From NCBI RefSeq assembly GCF_011038785.1, contig NZ_JAAKDT010000002.1, positions 1 through 64,000 on the forward strand: 64,000 nt of DNA. The letters run 5' to 3'. This document shows positions 33,710 through 42,750 of this stretch, in pieces. The position numbers and the translations under genes were made by a program. Each line of letters starts with the position of its first letter. Positions within the stretch are counted from its first letter, which is position 1. This DNA comes from Parabacteroides sp. ZJ-118 (GTDB taxonomy: Bacteria > Bacteroidota > Bacteroidia > Bacteroidales > Tannerellaceae). Under the pieces are notes generated by a model. It saw nothing but the letters and a program-made list of their open reading frames with translations. It was not told the origin of the DNA and searched no databases.

Positions 33710-36175
33710 TTATTCCCGGAAATAAACCCGCTTTACCCGGGGCGAGATAGCGGTCAGGATCTCGTAAGGGATGGTCCCCAGTTTGTCCGATAGCTCGCTC
33801 ACCGGCAGCCCCTCGCCGAAGATGATCGCGGAGTCGCCCTCCTGCGCCGGAATGTCGGTGACGTCGATCATGCAGGCGTCCATGCAGATGTTGCCGATGA
33901 TCGGGCAGCGTTGCCCCCGGATCAGGACCTCCCCGCCTCCGTTGCCGAGGTGGCGATCCAGCCCGTCGGCGTATCCGATCGGGAGGATGGCGATCCGGGA
34001 ATCGCGCTTCACGGAGCTCGTGCGGCTGTAGCCGATCGAGTCGCCCGCGGGTACCTCCTGGATCTGCAAGATCGTCGTCTTCAGCGTGCTGACGTTTCGC
34101 AGGCCTCCCTGCCCGGAGGGGCTTACCCCGTACAGGCCGATGCCCAGACGCACCATGTCCATCTGGTAAGCGGGGAAACGCTCGATGCCGGCGGAGTTCA
34201 GGATATGCTTGATCACCGGGTAACCCAGCCCCTCCTCCAGCTCCCTCGCGGCCCGGGTGAACCGCTCCAGCTGCCGGTGGGTGAAATCGTCGAAAAGGGG
34301 CGAGTCGCTGCCGGCCAGGTGCGAGAAGGTCGAGCGGGCGACAACCCCGGATCGCGCCCGCAGGCGCTCGCAGATCGCCGGGACATCCTCCGGCTGGAAC
34401 CCCAGGCGGTGCATGCCGGTATCGATCTTGATATGGACGGGGTAGGCGGGGATGCCTCTGCGCTCGGTCTCGCGGATCAGGGCGTCGAGCAGGCGGAAGC
34501 TATAGACCTCCGGCTCCAGGTGGTTCTCGAACAAGACGTTGAAACCGCTGAATTCCGGGTTCATGACGATGATCGGGATCGAGATGCCCTCCTTGCGCAA
34601 TTCGGCTCCCTCGTCGGCTACCGCCACGGCCAGGTAGTCGCAGCGATGCTCCTGGAGGGTCTTCGCCAGCTCGTAGGAGCCGGCCCCGTAGCCGAACGCC
34701 TTTACCATGCAGACCATCTGGGTCTCCGGCCTCAGCTTGGCGCGGTACTGGTTGAAGTTGTGTACGACCGCGTCCAGGTTCACCTCCAGGATCGTCTCGT
34801 GCACCTTCTTCTCCAGCAGCTCGGAGATCCGCTCGAAATGGAAATGGCGGGAGCCTTTGATCAGGATCAGCTCATCCTTGAACCGGCGGAAGGAGGGCGA
34901 CTGGATGAATGCCTCGGTGGTGGTGTAGAACTCCTTCTCGATCTCGAAGGCGGAGGCGTATTCCTTCAGGTCGCGGCCGATGCCGATGATCCGGTCGACC
35001 CGCTTGCGGCGGACCAGGTCCGCGACCTTCTTGTAGAGTGACTTGGGCAGGGTCCCCGATTGCAGGATGTCGGAGAGGATCAACGTGCTCTTCAACGGTT
35101 TGCCTACCCGGCGGCTTTGCTGGAAGTCGAGCGCGATGTCCAGGGAATTGATATCCGAGTTGTAGGTGTCGTTGATCAGCAGGCAGTTGTTGATCCCCTG
35201 CTTGACCTCCAGCCGCATGGCCACCGGCTCGAGGCGCGCGAATTTCTCCACGTCGTTTACGCTGGTGGGTTTCAGGTAGAGCATGACCGCCATGCAATGG
35301 ATCACATTCTCGATGGAGGCGTCGTCGGTGAAGGGGATGGTGACGACCCGCCGGAAGCCCAGCAGCGTACAGTGAATGACCGTCGTCAGCTCCCGCTTCT
35401 CGATCGAATCGATGAACAGCGGGGCCTCGGAGTCGGTGCGGCTCCACGCGATCGCTTTGTGGGAGAGGCAGGCCGACTCGATGCAATTGGCGATAAACAG
35501 GTCGTCCCCGTCGTAGATGATGGCCTCGCAATCGGTGAAGAGCGTCAGCTTCTCCATGCACTTCTGGTTGGAGGAGAGGAAATTCTCCTGATGCGCCTCC
35601 CCGATATTCGTGATGATGCCGATCGTGGGGGCGATGATGGGCTGCAGGCGTTCCATCTCGTCCGGTTGCGAGATACCGGCCTCGAAGATGCCGAGCGTGT
35701 TCTTCTCGCTCATTTGCCATACCGAGAGCGGGACCCCCAGCTGGGAGTTGTAGCTCCGGGGCGAGCGTACGATGTCGAACTCGTTATGCAGCAGTTGATA
35801 GAGGAATTCCTTCACGATCGTCTTCCCGTTGCTGCCGGTGATGCCGATCACGGGGATGTTGAATCGCCTCCTGTGGTGGGCGGCCAGCTTTTGCAAGGCG
35901 CGTAACGTATCTTTTACCACCAGGAAATTCGCGTCGTCCATACGCGCGGACTCCGGCGGCAGATCGCTGACCACGAAGTTGCGCACGCGGAGTTTGTAGA
36001 GCTCCCGGATGTATCTATGTCCGTCGTTTGTCCGGGTTCTCAAGGCGAAGAAGAGGCTCTGCTCCGGGAAGGAGAGGCGACGGCTGTCGGTCAACAGGTG
36101 GCCGATCTTGTCGTCGTGCAATTGGTCCGTTTTAGCGCCGATGATCCGGGCTATTTCTTTAATTGCGTATTCCAT
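33710..36175 (-). CDS. Bifunctional MurF-like ligase / alanine racemase
   Basis: An 821-residue fusion known in Bacteroidetes. The N-terminal half (1-455) is a MurF-type UDP-MurNAc-tripeptide:D-Ala-D-Ala ligase with P-loop GSNGKT (114-119), EAGISQPDEMERL and the NDTYNSDINSL segment. The C-terminal half (460-821) is an alanine racemase with the PLP lysine Lys492 in VKAFGYGAG and the opposite-side catalytic region in GYADG. It makes D-Ala and could use it directly. A separate, complete MurF is encoded at 37395-38678, so the fused MurF half may be redundant or specialised: compared with that MurF, its P-loop lacks the third Thr (GKTIVKE versus GKTTTKE). It starts 4 bp after the GSCFA gene ends. 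Confidence 0.92.
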   Translation of the reverse strand: MEYAIKEIARIIGAKTDQLHDDKIGHLLTDSRRLSFPEQSLFFALRTRTNDGHRYIRELYKLRVRNFVVSDLPPESARMDDANFLVVKDTLRALQKLAAHHRRRFNIPVIGITGSNGKTIVKEFLYQLLHNEFDIVRSPRSYNSQLGVPLSVWQMSEKNTLGIFEAGISQPDEMERLQPIIAPTIGIITNIGEAHQENFLSSNQKCMEKLTLFTDCEAIIYDGDDLFIANCIESACLSHKAIAWSRTDSEAPLFIDSIEKRELTTVIHCTLLGFRRVVTIPFTDDASIENVIHCMAVMLYLKPTSVNDVEKFARLEPVAMRLEVKQGINNCLLINDTYNSDINSLDIALDFQQSRRVGKPLKSTLILSDILQSGTLPKSLYKKVADLVRRKRVDRIIGIGRDLKEYASAFEIEKEFYTTTEAFIQSPSFRRFKDELILIKGSRHFHFERISELLEKKVHETILEVNLDAVVHNFNQYRAKLRPETQMVCMVKAFGYGAGSYELAKTLQEHRCDYLAVAVADEGAELRKEGISIPIIVMNPEFSGFNVLFENHLEPEVYSFRLLDALIRETERRGIPAYPVHIKIDTGMHRLGFQPEDVPAICERLRARSGVVARSTFSHLAGSDSPLFDDFTHRQLERFTRAARELEEGLGYPVIKHILNSAGIERFPAYQMDMVRLGIGLYGVSPSGQGGLRNVSTLKTTILQIQEVPAGDSIGYSRTSSVKRDSRIAILPIGYADGLDRHLGNGGGEVLIRGQRCPIIGNICMDACMIDVTDIPAQEGDSAIIFGEGLPVSELSDKLGTIPYEILTAISPRVKRVYFRE

Positions 36176-36179
36176 TCTT

Positions 36180-37166
36180 TTATTCCAGTTTAGACTTTAC
36201 TATTTCGATCTCTTTTCCGAGATCAAAGGAAGGCATTTTCCCGCTAATTCGCTCCATCTTTAACAAAGTTTGAAGCATGAACCGCTTGTAGGCCTCGCTA
36301 CCCGGCTGAAAGGGCTTGTGGTGGATCGCTTTTTGGATGTCGCCCCATTCCTTGAGGATCGCCAAGGTCTCCGCGGACAGGAAATTCCCGGTAAAACGTT
36401 GCCAGATAAAGTCGATGGCCAATGGGGAGGGGTGGAGCATATCGTCCGCGTAGAAGCGATAATCCCGCAGCTCGTCCATAAGGATCTCATAAGCGGGGAA
36501 GTAGTCGATCCGGTCGGGAGCCTCTTTCCGCAAGGCGTCCGCGGCGAGCAACAAGGTGGCCTTGCTGAGCTGGTTCTCGTGCGCCCCGTCTTTCCAGTGG
36601 CGGATCGGGCTTACGGTAAACAGGATCTTCAAGGCGGGACGTTGTTCCCAGAGGGCTTGTAACAGGGCTTCCCACTCCGCGACGATCTCCCGCACGGAGA
36701 GGCGCCGCCGATCGAACTGCTTTTCCGGCAGCTTATGGCAATTCGACACGATTCGCCCGTCGCTCTTGAGGCGGTAGACGAAAGCAGTCCCCCACGTGAT
36801 CACCAACCGGGTCGCTTTCCGCAGGAAATCGGCGGATTGGGATAGGCGGCTGTTTATCTGCTCCAGGCATTCCTCCTCCGAGGGAGCGGAGAAACGGCTA
36901 TGATGGGCGAAACTGTGGTATACGCCCTCATGCCGGAACAGGTCGCCGGGCGTGAAACGCTCCGGGCGGAGCAGCCTCCGCAATCCCTCCGCCACGGAAG
37001 CCGGGTTATAGAGGGTCCCGAATGGGTTTACATCTACGGCGAACTTATTCTCCTCCAGCTTCCGCCCGATATTCTCGGCGAAGCAGGAACCCACCATCAC
37101 GACCCGGTCCTCGTACGAGAAAGAGAACCGCGCTTTCGGCAACAAGATTCGAGTATAAAGTTCCAT
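36180..37166 (-). CDS. GSCFA domain protein (SGNH hydrolase-like)
   Basis: A 328-residue protein of the GSCFA family, named after its motif, which is visible here as MVGSCFAENIGRKL near residue 27. The fold is SGNH/GDSL-like, with a later ILFTVSPIRHW block and the YFPAYEIL and DDMLHPSPLAIDF blocks holding the Asp/His expected of such esterases. Substrate unknown; the Ser of GSCFA would be the nucleophile. The ATG at 37166 is chosen because the first residues upstream of it do not look like this family. It is the first gene of a two-gene operon with murF-alr, suggesting a cell envelope role. Confidence 0.85.
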   Translation of the reverse strand: MELYTRILLPKARFSFSYEDRVVMVGSCFAENIGRKLEENKFAVDVNPFGTLYNPASVAEGLRRLLRPERFTPGDLFRHEGVYHSFAHHSRFSAPSEEECLEQINSRLSQSADFLRKATRLVITWGTAFVYRLKSDGRIVSNCHKLPEKQFDRRRLSVREIVAEWEALLQALWEQRPALKILFTVSPIRHWKDGAHENQLSKATLLLAADALRKEAPDRIDYFPAYEILMDELRDYRFYADDMLHPSPLAIDFIWQRFTGNFLSAETLAILKEWGDIQKAIHHKPFQPGSEAYKRFMLQTLLKMERISGKMPSFDLGKEIEIVKSKLE

Positions 37167-37321
37167 ATTCGTCGTGCAGGTCGGCGGCATCGCTGCCGCT
37201 CGCTCCGATAAAGTCATTCATCAGCGCGAAGATAGCTTTTCTTCCGTTATCCTCATACCTGAGGCCGGAAATCCGATACCCCTGACGCAAGCCCAACGGC
37301 GGTGGATTGAACCGTCGCGGA

Positions 37322-37353
37322 TTTGAGGATTCTTTATTTAATTGCTACATTTG
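37322..37353 (+). promoter_or_regulatory. Promoter of murF
   Basis: TTTG at 37322-37325, 20-bp spacer, TACATTTG at 37346-37353, both full matches; 41 bp upstream of the murF ATG. Confidence 0.6.
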
Positions 37354-37394
37354 CCCCGGATTAGAAAGGAATAACTATTTAACGCGATACCGTC

Positions 37395-38678
37395 ATGCGT
37401 ATGATCGATCTCTATGATTTATTTGTACATAACCCCCGGATAACGACAGATAGCCGGAACTGTCCGAAGGGTTCTATCTTCTTCGCCTTAAAAGGTGATA
37501 CATTCGATGGAAATCAATATGCCGGGAAGGCCTTGGCATCGGGCTGTGTCTGTGCCGTCATAGACAATCCCGATTATTATAGCGGTGAACGCACCATTCT
37601 TGTTGATAACGTACTGAAGACCCTGCAACAATTGGCGCGCCATCACCGTAAGGTATTGGGCTTGCCGATCATCGGCATCACCGGCACGAATGGCAAGACC
37701 ACGACCAAAGAGTTATTGGCGGCCGTGCTCTCCGCGAAATTCAATCTGCTATACACCGAGGGAAATCTCAACAATCACATTGGCGTTCCCCTGACCTTGC
37801 TCCGGTTGACTCATGCCCATGAGATGGCGGTTATCGAGATGGGCGCCAGCCACCCCGGAGATATCAAGGAATTAGTCGATATCGTTCTTCCGAATTACGG
37901 TATCATCACGAACGTGGGTCGTGCCCATCTGGAAGGTTTCGGCTCTTTCGAGGGCGTGATCCGGACGAAAGGGGAGTTATATGATTATATCCGTCGTTCC
38001 AAAGGCAAGCTATTTATCAAGAAAGAGAACGAATACCTTCAGTCTATCGCCAAGGGCATCGAACAAGTCACCTATGGAAACGGGGATGATGCTTTCGCTT
38101 CCGGGCAGGTGGTCCGTTGCGATCCTTTCTTGGTGTTCAACTGGAGGCAACAAGGAGAGTCGCATACCGTCGAGACACAGATGATCGGCAGTTACAACCT
38201 GGATAACGTATTGGCTGCCGTTGCCGTGGGCCGCTTCTTCAAGATCCCGGCGGCGCGTATCAGCCGTGCCATCGCCGCTTACAGGCCTGCCAATAGCCGT
38301 TCCCAGCTCAAGAAAACCGATAACAACGAATTGATTATCGATGCCTACAACGCGAATCCGAGTAGCATGAAAGTGGCGCTGGACAATTTCATTGCCCTGT
38401 CCGTACAGCCCAAGGCGATTATCCTCGGGGATATGCGCGAGCTTGGACCAACCAGCGACGAATTACACGCGGAGGTTGTCGAGCAGATCAAGAGAGGCCA
38501 ATTCGACAAGGTCTTCCTCTGCGGAGCGCATTTCTCCAAGGTAGGCAAAGCGTTCTCTCCCTTCGCTACCACGGAGGCGATGGTGGAAGAGCTCCGGAAG
38601 CAGCCGTTAAAGGGCTATCATATCCTGATCAAAGGCTCTCATAGCATGGGGCTGGAGAAAGTGGCGGATATCCTATGA
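37395..38678 (+). CDS. murF: UDP-N-acetylmuramoyl-tripeptide--D-alanyl-D-alanine ligase (MurF)
   Basis: A 427-residue Mur ligase that adds D-Ala-D-Ala in peptidoglycan precursor synthesis. Catalytic-type domain with P-loop GITGTNGKTTTKELL (97-104 core), the EMGASHPGDIKELV block, NVGRAHLEGFG and the C-terminal IDAYNANPSSMKVAL and ILGDMRELG blocks. All key elements are intact. It is transcribed away from the GSCFA/murF-alr operon and has its own promoter. It coexists with the fused MurF-Alr, so this one is probably the main enzyme (inference). Confidence 0.94.
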   Translation: MRMIDLYDLFVHNPRITTDSRNCPKGSIFFALKGDTFDGNQYAGKALASGCVCAVIDNPDYYSGERTILVDNVLKTLQQLARHHRKVLGLPIIGITGTNGKTTTKELLAAVLSAKFNLLYTEGNLNNHIGVPLTLLRLTHAHEMAVIEMGASHPGDIKELVDIVLPNYGIITNVGRAHLEGFGSFEGVIRTKGELYDYIRRSKGKLFIKKENEYLQSIAKGIEQVTYGNGDDAFASGQVVRCDPFLVFNWRQQGESHTVETQMIGSYNLDNVLAAVAVGRFFKIPAARISRAIAAYRPANSRSQLKKTDNNELIIDAYNANPSSMKVALDNFIALSVQPKAIILGDMRELGPTSDELHAEVVEQIKRGQFDKVFLCGAHFSKVGKAFSPFATTEAMVEELRKQPLKGYHILIKGSHSMGLEKVADIL

Positions 38679-38777
38679 GAGTTATCACCGGACAAGGCGG
38701 TTCTCAACATCTACGCCTCGTTTACGCTTTTATTGGTCAAAATAACGACTATCCTATGTACTTGAACGCTTTTTTCA

Positions 38778-38785
38778 TAAATTTG
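38778..38785 (+). promoter_or_regulatory. -7 box for the PfkB kinase
   Basis: TAAATTTG, full match to TAnnTTTG, 26 bp upstream of the ATG; no -33 TTTG. Confidence 0.4.
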
Positions 38786-38811
38786 TCGCCCTGTAATAAA
38801 CTGATTAAAAA

Positions 38812-39708
38812 ATGAATACACACGAACTTTGCTGCGTAGGACACATCACCTTGGATAAGGTAGTGACACCTAAGAACACCGTCCATATGCCGGGAGGAAC
38901 ATCCTTCTATTTCTCGCACGCGATAAAACATTTCGACGATATTGACTATACACTGGTGACGGCCTTGGCCGAATCTGAGATGAAAACGGTGGAGCAACTA
39001 CGAGCCGAAGGTATCGACGTTGCCGTGATGCCAAGTAAGCACACCGTTTATTTCGAGAATATCTATGGAGAGAACCAAGATAACCGTACGCAACGCGTAT
39101 TGGCGAAGGCTGATCCTTTCACCGCGGAATATCTGGAGAACATCGACTCCAAGATCTTCCACTTAGGTAGTTTGCTTGCCGACGATTTCTCTTTGGAAGT
39201 GGTGAGATATTTGGCGGGAAAAGGCAAGGTATCCATTGACTCGCAAGGGTATCTGCGGGAAGTGAGAGACAAGGATGTATTTGCCGTGGATTGGCCGGAG
39301 AAAAAAGAAGTACTTCAATATGTGCATTTCCTCAAGGCTAACGAACATGAGATGGAGGTGTTAACCGGATATACCGATGCCGTGAACGCCGGAAAGGTGA
39401 TCTACGATTGGGGCGTGAAAGAGGTATTGCTGACCTTCGGGAGCATGGGATCTATCATTTACGATGGTTCCACTTTCTATAAGATCCCCGCTTACATACC
39501 GAAGGAGGTCGTAAACGCTACCGGGGCGGGCGATACTTATATGGCCGGGTATCTCTATAAACGCGCAAAGGGCGCGCGCATAGAGGAAGCCGGACGTTTC
39601 GCGGCAGCTATGACAACCCTGAAGATCGAAGGCATAGGCCCGTTCAACGGCACCAAGGAAGATGTGTCGCGATGCTTAGAGACAGCGGGACAACGAATGC
39701 CTGAGTAA
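38812..39708 (+). CDS. PfkB family carbohydrate or nucleoside kinase
   Basis: A 298-residue ribokinase-fold kinase. The N-terminal MPGGTSFYFSHAIKHF is the substrate-binding Gly-Gly region and VNATGAGDTYMAGYLYKRAKG is the C-terminal PfkB signature with the catalytic Asp. The sequence is clearly different from the fructokinase at 26687 (shorter N-terminal lid, different substrate region), so it acts on another sugar or nucleoside. It is monocistronic and its neighbours do not reveal the substrate. Confidence 0.85.
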   Translation: MNTHELCCVGHITLDKVVTPKNTVHMPGGTSFYFSHAIKHFDDIDYTLVTALAESEMKTVEQLRAEGIDVAVMPSKHTVYFENIYGENQDNRTQRVLAKADPFTAEYLENIDSKIFHLGSLLADDFSLEVVRYLAGKGKVSIDSQGYLREVRDKDVFAVDWPEKKEVLQYVHFLKANEHEMEVLTGYTDAVNAGKVIYDWGVKEVLLTFGSMGSIIYDGSTFYKIPAYIPKEVVNATGAGDTYMAGYLYKRAKGARIEEAGRFAAAMTTLKIEGIGPFNGTKEDVSRCLETAGQRMPE

Positions 39709-39763
39709 CCTGAGCATTGAGCATCGAGAGCGCGAATAATTCTCAATGCTCAATGCCCTGTCT

Positions 39764-41002
39764 TTACTTATTCTTGAACGCTTTGCTGAATGTAGTCATT
39801 AGCAAGATACAAAGCCCTAACAGGCCGACCACCATATAAGCGTATTTCATATTGAAAGCCTGCGAGATCGCGCCGATCAACAAAGGCGCGATCAACGAGC
39901 CGATAAAACTGATACTGGAAAGGATTGTCAAGGCAATTCCCACCGGAGTTCTCGATTTAGCGCCCACCAAGCTATAAATAGTAGGCACCATACATGAAAT
40001 ACCCAAGCCTACCAACATGAAGCCTAAGGAATTCACGAGCACCTTTACCGTCATCGATTCGAACATCCCCCCCAACAAAGCCGAGGTAAAGAAACCGGCA
40101 AAAATAAAGAAACCCGCTAATTGCAACACCTTCTGCTTTCCTAAAACACTATAGGCAGAGTTCGTGAGGAAACGGCCTACCGTCATCATTATCATGAAGA
40201 CCAGGAACCCAATCTGCAAGGACTTGGGAACCTGCAACACCGATTCGAAGTAAAGTCCGCTCCAATCAAACATCGCGCTTTCCACCACCAAGGCAAACAG
40301 CCCGACGATACCCAACTGGATTAACAACATTTCCGGCTTACGGATAAAACTCAACAAAGCCGGGGCCTCTTTCTTCTCCGCTTCCTTCCCCTCCTCCGGT
40401 GATTCAACCGCCACGTCCTCCTGCAAATACTTCCGGCTTATCAAGACGATCATCACGATCAATAAAGCGATCAACGTAAAATGCCAGAACGGGGTGACGC
40501 CGGATACGATCATGATAAACCCGATCAAAGCGCCTAAACAAGCCGCCAAACTCCAGCCTCCATGAAATGAGGCCATGATCGTACGTCCATAGAGTCGCTC
40601 GATACCAATTCCTTGCGTATTCAAGGATATATCGCAAAGATTCCAGAACACGCCAAAACAGAACAAATAAACACCCAGCAGATAAATATCATGTGCCGTG
40701 CCGATCGCGAATAAGGCCAAGGCATATCCCAGCACACTGGCTTGCGCCATAACACGACTCCCCAACTTCGACACCAAATAACCCGCTAACGGTATCGCCA
40801 CAAACTTACCTACCGGGATCAAGAACAAGACCAAGCCCCAATAGAAAGCGTAATTCACCTCAAAAATATCCTTCACGTCCGGGATACGGCTAGCCCAACT
40901 AGAGAAACAAAGGCCTTGCGCTAAAAAGAAAGAAAGCATCGCATAACGAATCCGTTCTTTGGGAAAAGCGCTACTCAATGGAGTACTCATTTTTTCATTC
41001 AT
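39764..41002 (-). CDS. MFS transporter
   Basis: A 412-residue permease with about twelve transmembrane helices and the MFS loop with VSKLGSRVMAQ between helices 2 and 3, an Arg-containing SSWASRIPDVKD loop after helix 1 and a long charged central loop (EEGKEAEKKEAPALL) between the two halves. It resembles the FHS/YbjJ-like sugar MFS group of Bacteroidetes. The substrate is unknown. Start at the first ATG or the second at 40990. Convergent with the PfkB kinase; the two may serve the same sugar but are not cotranscribed. Confidence 0.85.
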   Translation of the reverse strand: MNEKMSTPLSSAFPKERIRYAMLSFFLAQGLCFSSWASRIPDVKDIFEVNYAFYWGLVLFLIPVGKFVAIPLAGYLVSKLGSRVMAQASVLGYALALFAIGTAHDIYLLGVYLFCFGVFWNLCDISLNTQGIGIERLYGRTIMASFHGGWSLAACLGALIGFIMIVSGVTPFWHFTLIALLIVMIVLISRKYLQEDVAVESPEEGKEAEKKEAPALLSFIRKPEMLLIQLGIVGLFALVVESAMFDWSGLYFESVLQVPKSLQIGFLVFMIMMTVGRFLTNSAYSVLGKQKVLQLAGFFIFAGFFTSALLGGMFESMTVKVLVNSLGFMLVGLGISCMVPTIYSLVGAKSRTPVGIALTILSSISFIGSLIAPLLIGAISQAFNMKYAYMVVGLLGLCILLMTTFSKAFKNK

Positions 41003-41139
41003 TATCAGTTAATTTTATTGTTATCATCTATTTAGGAAAGAGGCACGAATCCCACATCCCTCCGCGAAGCTATCAAATATATCCTAATCCCCTAAGTCTT
41101 GAAAGCAGAATTTATTTGGCAGATTCCTTAATGTCTCTT

Positions 41140-41235
41140 GACATGAGGCTGTTTGCCGACATGAACAGCGGAAGAGTACGGGTATTGCTCGGCTCAACGA
41201 CCATGTTAGGCACAGGCGTAAATGCTCAGGAAAGA
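41140..41235 (+). pseudogene. Remnant of a conjugative-element helicase/methylase
   Basis: This frame reads DMRLFADMNSGRVRVLLGS and continues TTMLGTGVNAQER, which matches the conserved motif V-VI area of the giant SNF2/DEAD-type helicase (often with a methylase half) carried by Bacteroidetes conjugative elements. The family protein has well over 1,000 residues; only about 30 codons are left. The remnant runs straight into the 3' end of the DUF4143 ATPase gene on the other strand, and the match stops near 41235, so this is a junction left by insertion or deletion. Confidence 0.55.
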
Positions 41236-42623
41236 TCTGGAAGCGGCAGATCCGGGAGTCTCCATACAGCATAAAGCGGTAGGATACCGATGGCACGCCT
41301 GATTGTTTGTCCTTTATCATCAGTGTCTGATACCTCCAGGAGGCCGAAATTTTCCAACGAACAGCGTATGCCGGCTGTAAGTCCTTTTTTATTCATGAAA
41401 AGCCTCAGGCTCTTCATCTTTCCGGATGTTCCCGCCTTAATCTCGATGGGTAGGCACCTTGCGTTCTTGGCTATAATGTATTCCACTTCAGACGTGGCGT
41501 TTCGCTCCAGATTCTCCCAATAAAACAAATCATATTTGCTCTGCGGATTGGAAGATTTCATAAGTTCGAGTCCTACCGTCAGTTCCGCCACTATACCTTT
41601 GTTCACAAGGTCTGGTGCTTCTCCGGCAAGTATGAGTCTTGTCAGCTCCCTGTCATCATCGTAGTTCATTGCCAGTACCCGAAGCAGCAGACCGGTGTCG
41701 AGATAATCATATCTGGTAAACTTGGGATTGACCTGCGCTCCCAAAGGAAGACCATTGGCCGCTGTCATCTGCACCGGAATGATTATCCCGGCGTCGCGTA
41801 GGAGCCTCAGAGCCTCCTTGACATCTTCAGTTTTGTATCCTCCGTCCACTCTGCTGTAGACAAACTTCTGACCCGACTGTCGAACTACTGCCGACAATGT
41901 ATTGCGGAGCAGCTGCGGGTCAACTTTTTTTGAATATTTGGCGAAATCATCATAGTAGCTTTGCTGGATATCGTTCTGTTCGTCCTGGCAGGCTGAATAA
42001 TCCTGAGTCTCAACCCATGCGGAAACACTGGCCGGCATACCTCCCACCATCAAAAACGACCGAAACTCCGAGACAAGACGTGAATGAAGACTTTCCTCCA
42101 CAGGTTTGCTCCAATCAACGGTTGCAATTTCCTCTATCCACATATTTTTGCCCCTTGCCATCAGGAATTCCTTGAACGACATCGGATACATGAACACTGA
42201 CCTGACACGCCCGACACCATATGAAGGCATCTCATTCAACGCAAACTCCAGAAGCGAGCCTGCCGCCACGACATGCAGCTCCGGGTAATTCTCTTTGAAA
42301 AACCACAGGCTCTTCAATGCCGCCGGACAATTCTGGATCTCATCAATGAACAGCAGGGTCTCTCCCGGGATCACCTGCACATTATGCACTGCTCCCAGAC
42401 GCTGGCTGAGTTCCCTTACATCCGGGATTTCTTCAAAAAGTCTGCACAGATCCTTTTCCTCTTCAAGGTTGATTTCAAGATAGTGTCGGAATGTCTCTCC
42501 CAGATGCCTTATGGCCCAGGACTTGCCGACCTGTCTGGCTCCACGCACAATAAGGGGCTTACGGCGCGGCGATCCTTTCCATTTCAGGAGTTCTGCATCT
42601 ATGTTTCTTGCAAGATATGCCAT
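41226..42623 (-). CDS. AAA+ ATPase with DUF4143 (nuclease-fold) C-terminus
   Basis: A 465-residue protein of the large AAA_14/DUF4143 family. The N-terminal ATPase shows Walker A GARQVGKS (28-35), Walker B LFIDEIQ (91-97) and sensor-1 AAGSLLEF. The C-terminal DUF4143 part has a PD-(D/E)xK-like pattern, with SEVEYII and a downstream PIEIKAG block (E-x-K). These are common but poorly understood, present in many paralogues in Bacteroidetes and frequently transferred. Its 5' flank has three 33-bp-spaced repeats and a clear promoter; its 3' end abuts a helicase remnant. All this suggests an accessory gene acquired with a mobile element near the tRNA-Lys gene. Confidence 0.88.
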   Translation of the reverse strand: MAYLARNIDAELLKWKGSPRRKPLIVRGARQVGKSWAIRHLGETFRHYLEINLEEEKDLCRLFEEIPDVRELSQRLGAVHNVQVIPGETLLFIDEIQNCPAALKSLWFFKENYPELHVVAAGSLLEFALNEMPSYGVGRVRSVFMYPMSFKEFLMARGKNMWIEEIATVDWSKPVEESLHSRLVSEFRSFLMVGGMPASVSAWVETQDYSACQDEQNDIQQSYYDDFAKYSKKVDPQLLRNTLSAVVRQSGQKFVYSRVDGGYKTEDVKEALRLLRDAGIIIPVQMTAANGLPLGAQVNPKFTRYDYLDTGLLLRVLAMNYDDDRELTRLILAGEAPDLVNKGIVAELTVGLELMKSSNPQSKYDLFYWENLERNATSEVEYIIAKNARCLPIEIKAGTSGKMKSLRLFMNKKGLTAGIRCSLENFGLLEVSDTDDKGQTIRRAIGILPLYAVWRLPDLPLPDLS

Positions 42624-42646
42624 AGTCTATTTATTGTTTTGTATTG

Positions 42647-42678
42647 CAAAGATAATCAGTATTTTAGAAAAATCCAAA
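42647..42678 (-). promoter_or_regulatory. Promoter of the DUF4143 ATPase gene
   Basis: Minus strand: TTTG at 42678-42675, 20-bp spacer, TATCTTTG at 42654-42647, both full matches to the Bacteroidetes consensus, 24 bp upstream of the ATG. The -33 TTTG lies inside the first of the 33-bp repeats. Confidence 0.65.
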
Positions 42679-42750
42679 GGAATAAACCGCTAAATTCAGA
42701 TAAAATCCAAAGGAATAACCCTATTATATCAGATAAAATCCAAAGGAATC
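42669..42750. repeat. Three 33-bp-spaced iterons upstream of the DUF4143 gene
   Basis: The core aaatccaaaggaat occurs three times at exact 33-bp steps (t of aatcc at 42673, 42706 and 42739); copies 2 and 3 share the longer cagataaaatccaaaggaat. The spacing is about three helical turns. The proximal copy provides the -33 box of the ATPase promoter. Confidence 0.75.

Noticed and set aside
33308-33725. Long open frames (119 and 130 codons) through the 41-bp array
   Set aside because: The array is GC-rich and has few stops; its 41-bp period shifts frame in each unit, and there is no conserved peptide. The frames only reflect composition.
35060-35905. 281-codon antisense frame in murF-alr
   Set aside because: Shadow of the fused gene, whose motifs are intact on the minus strand.
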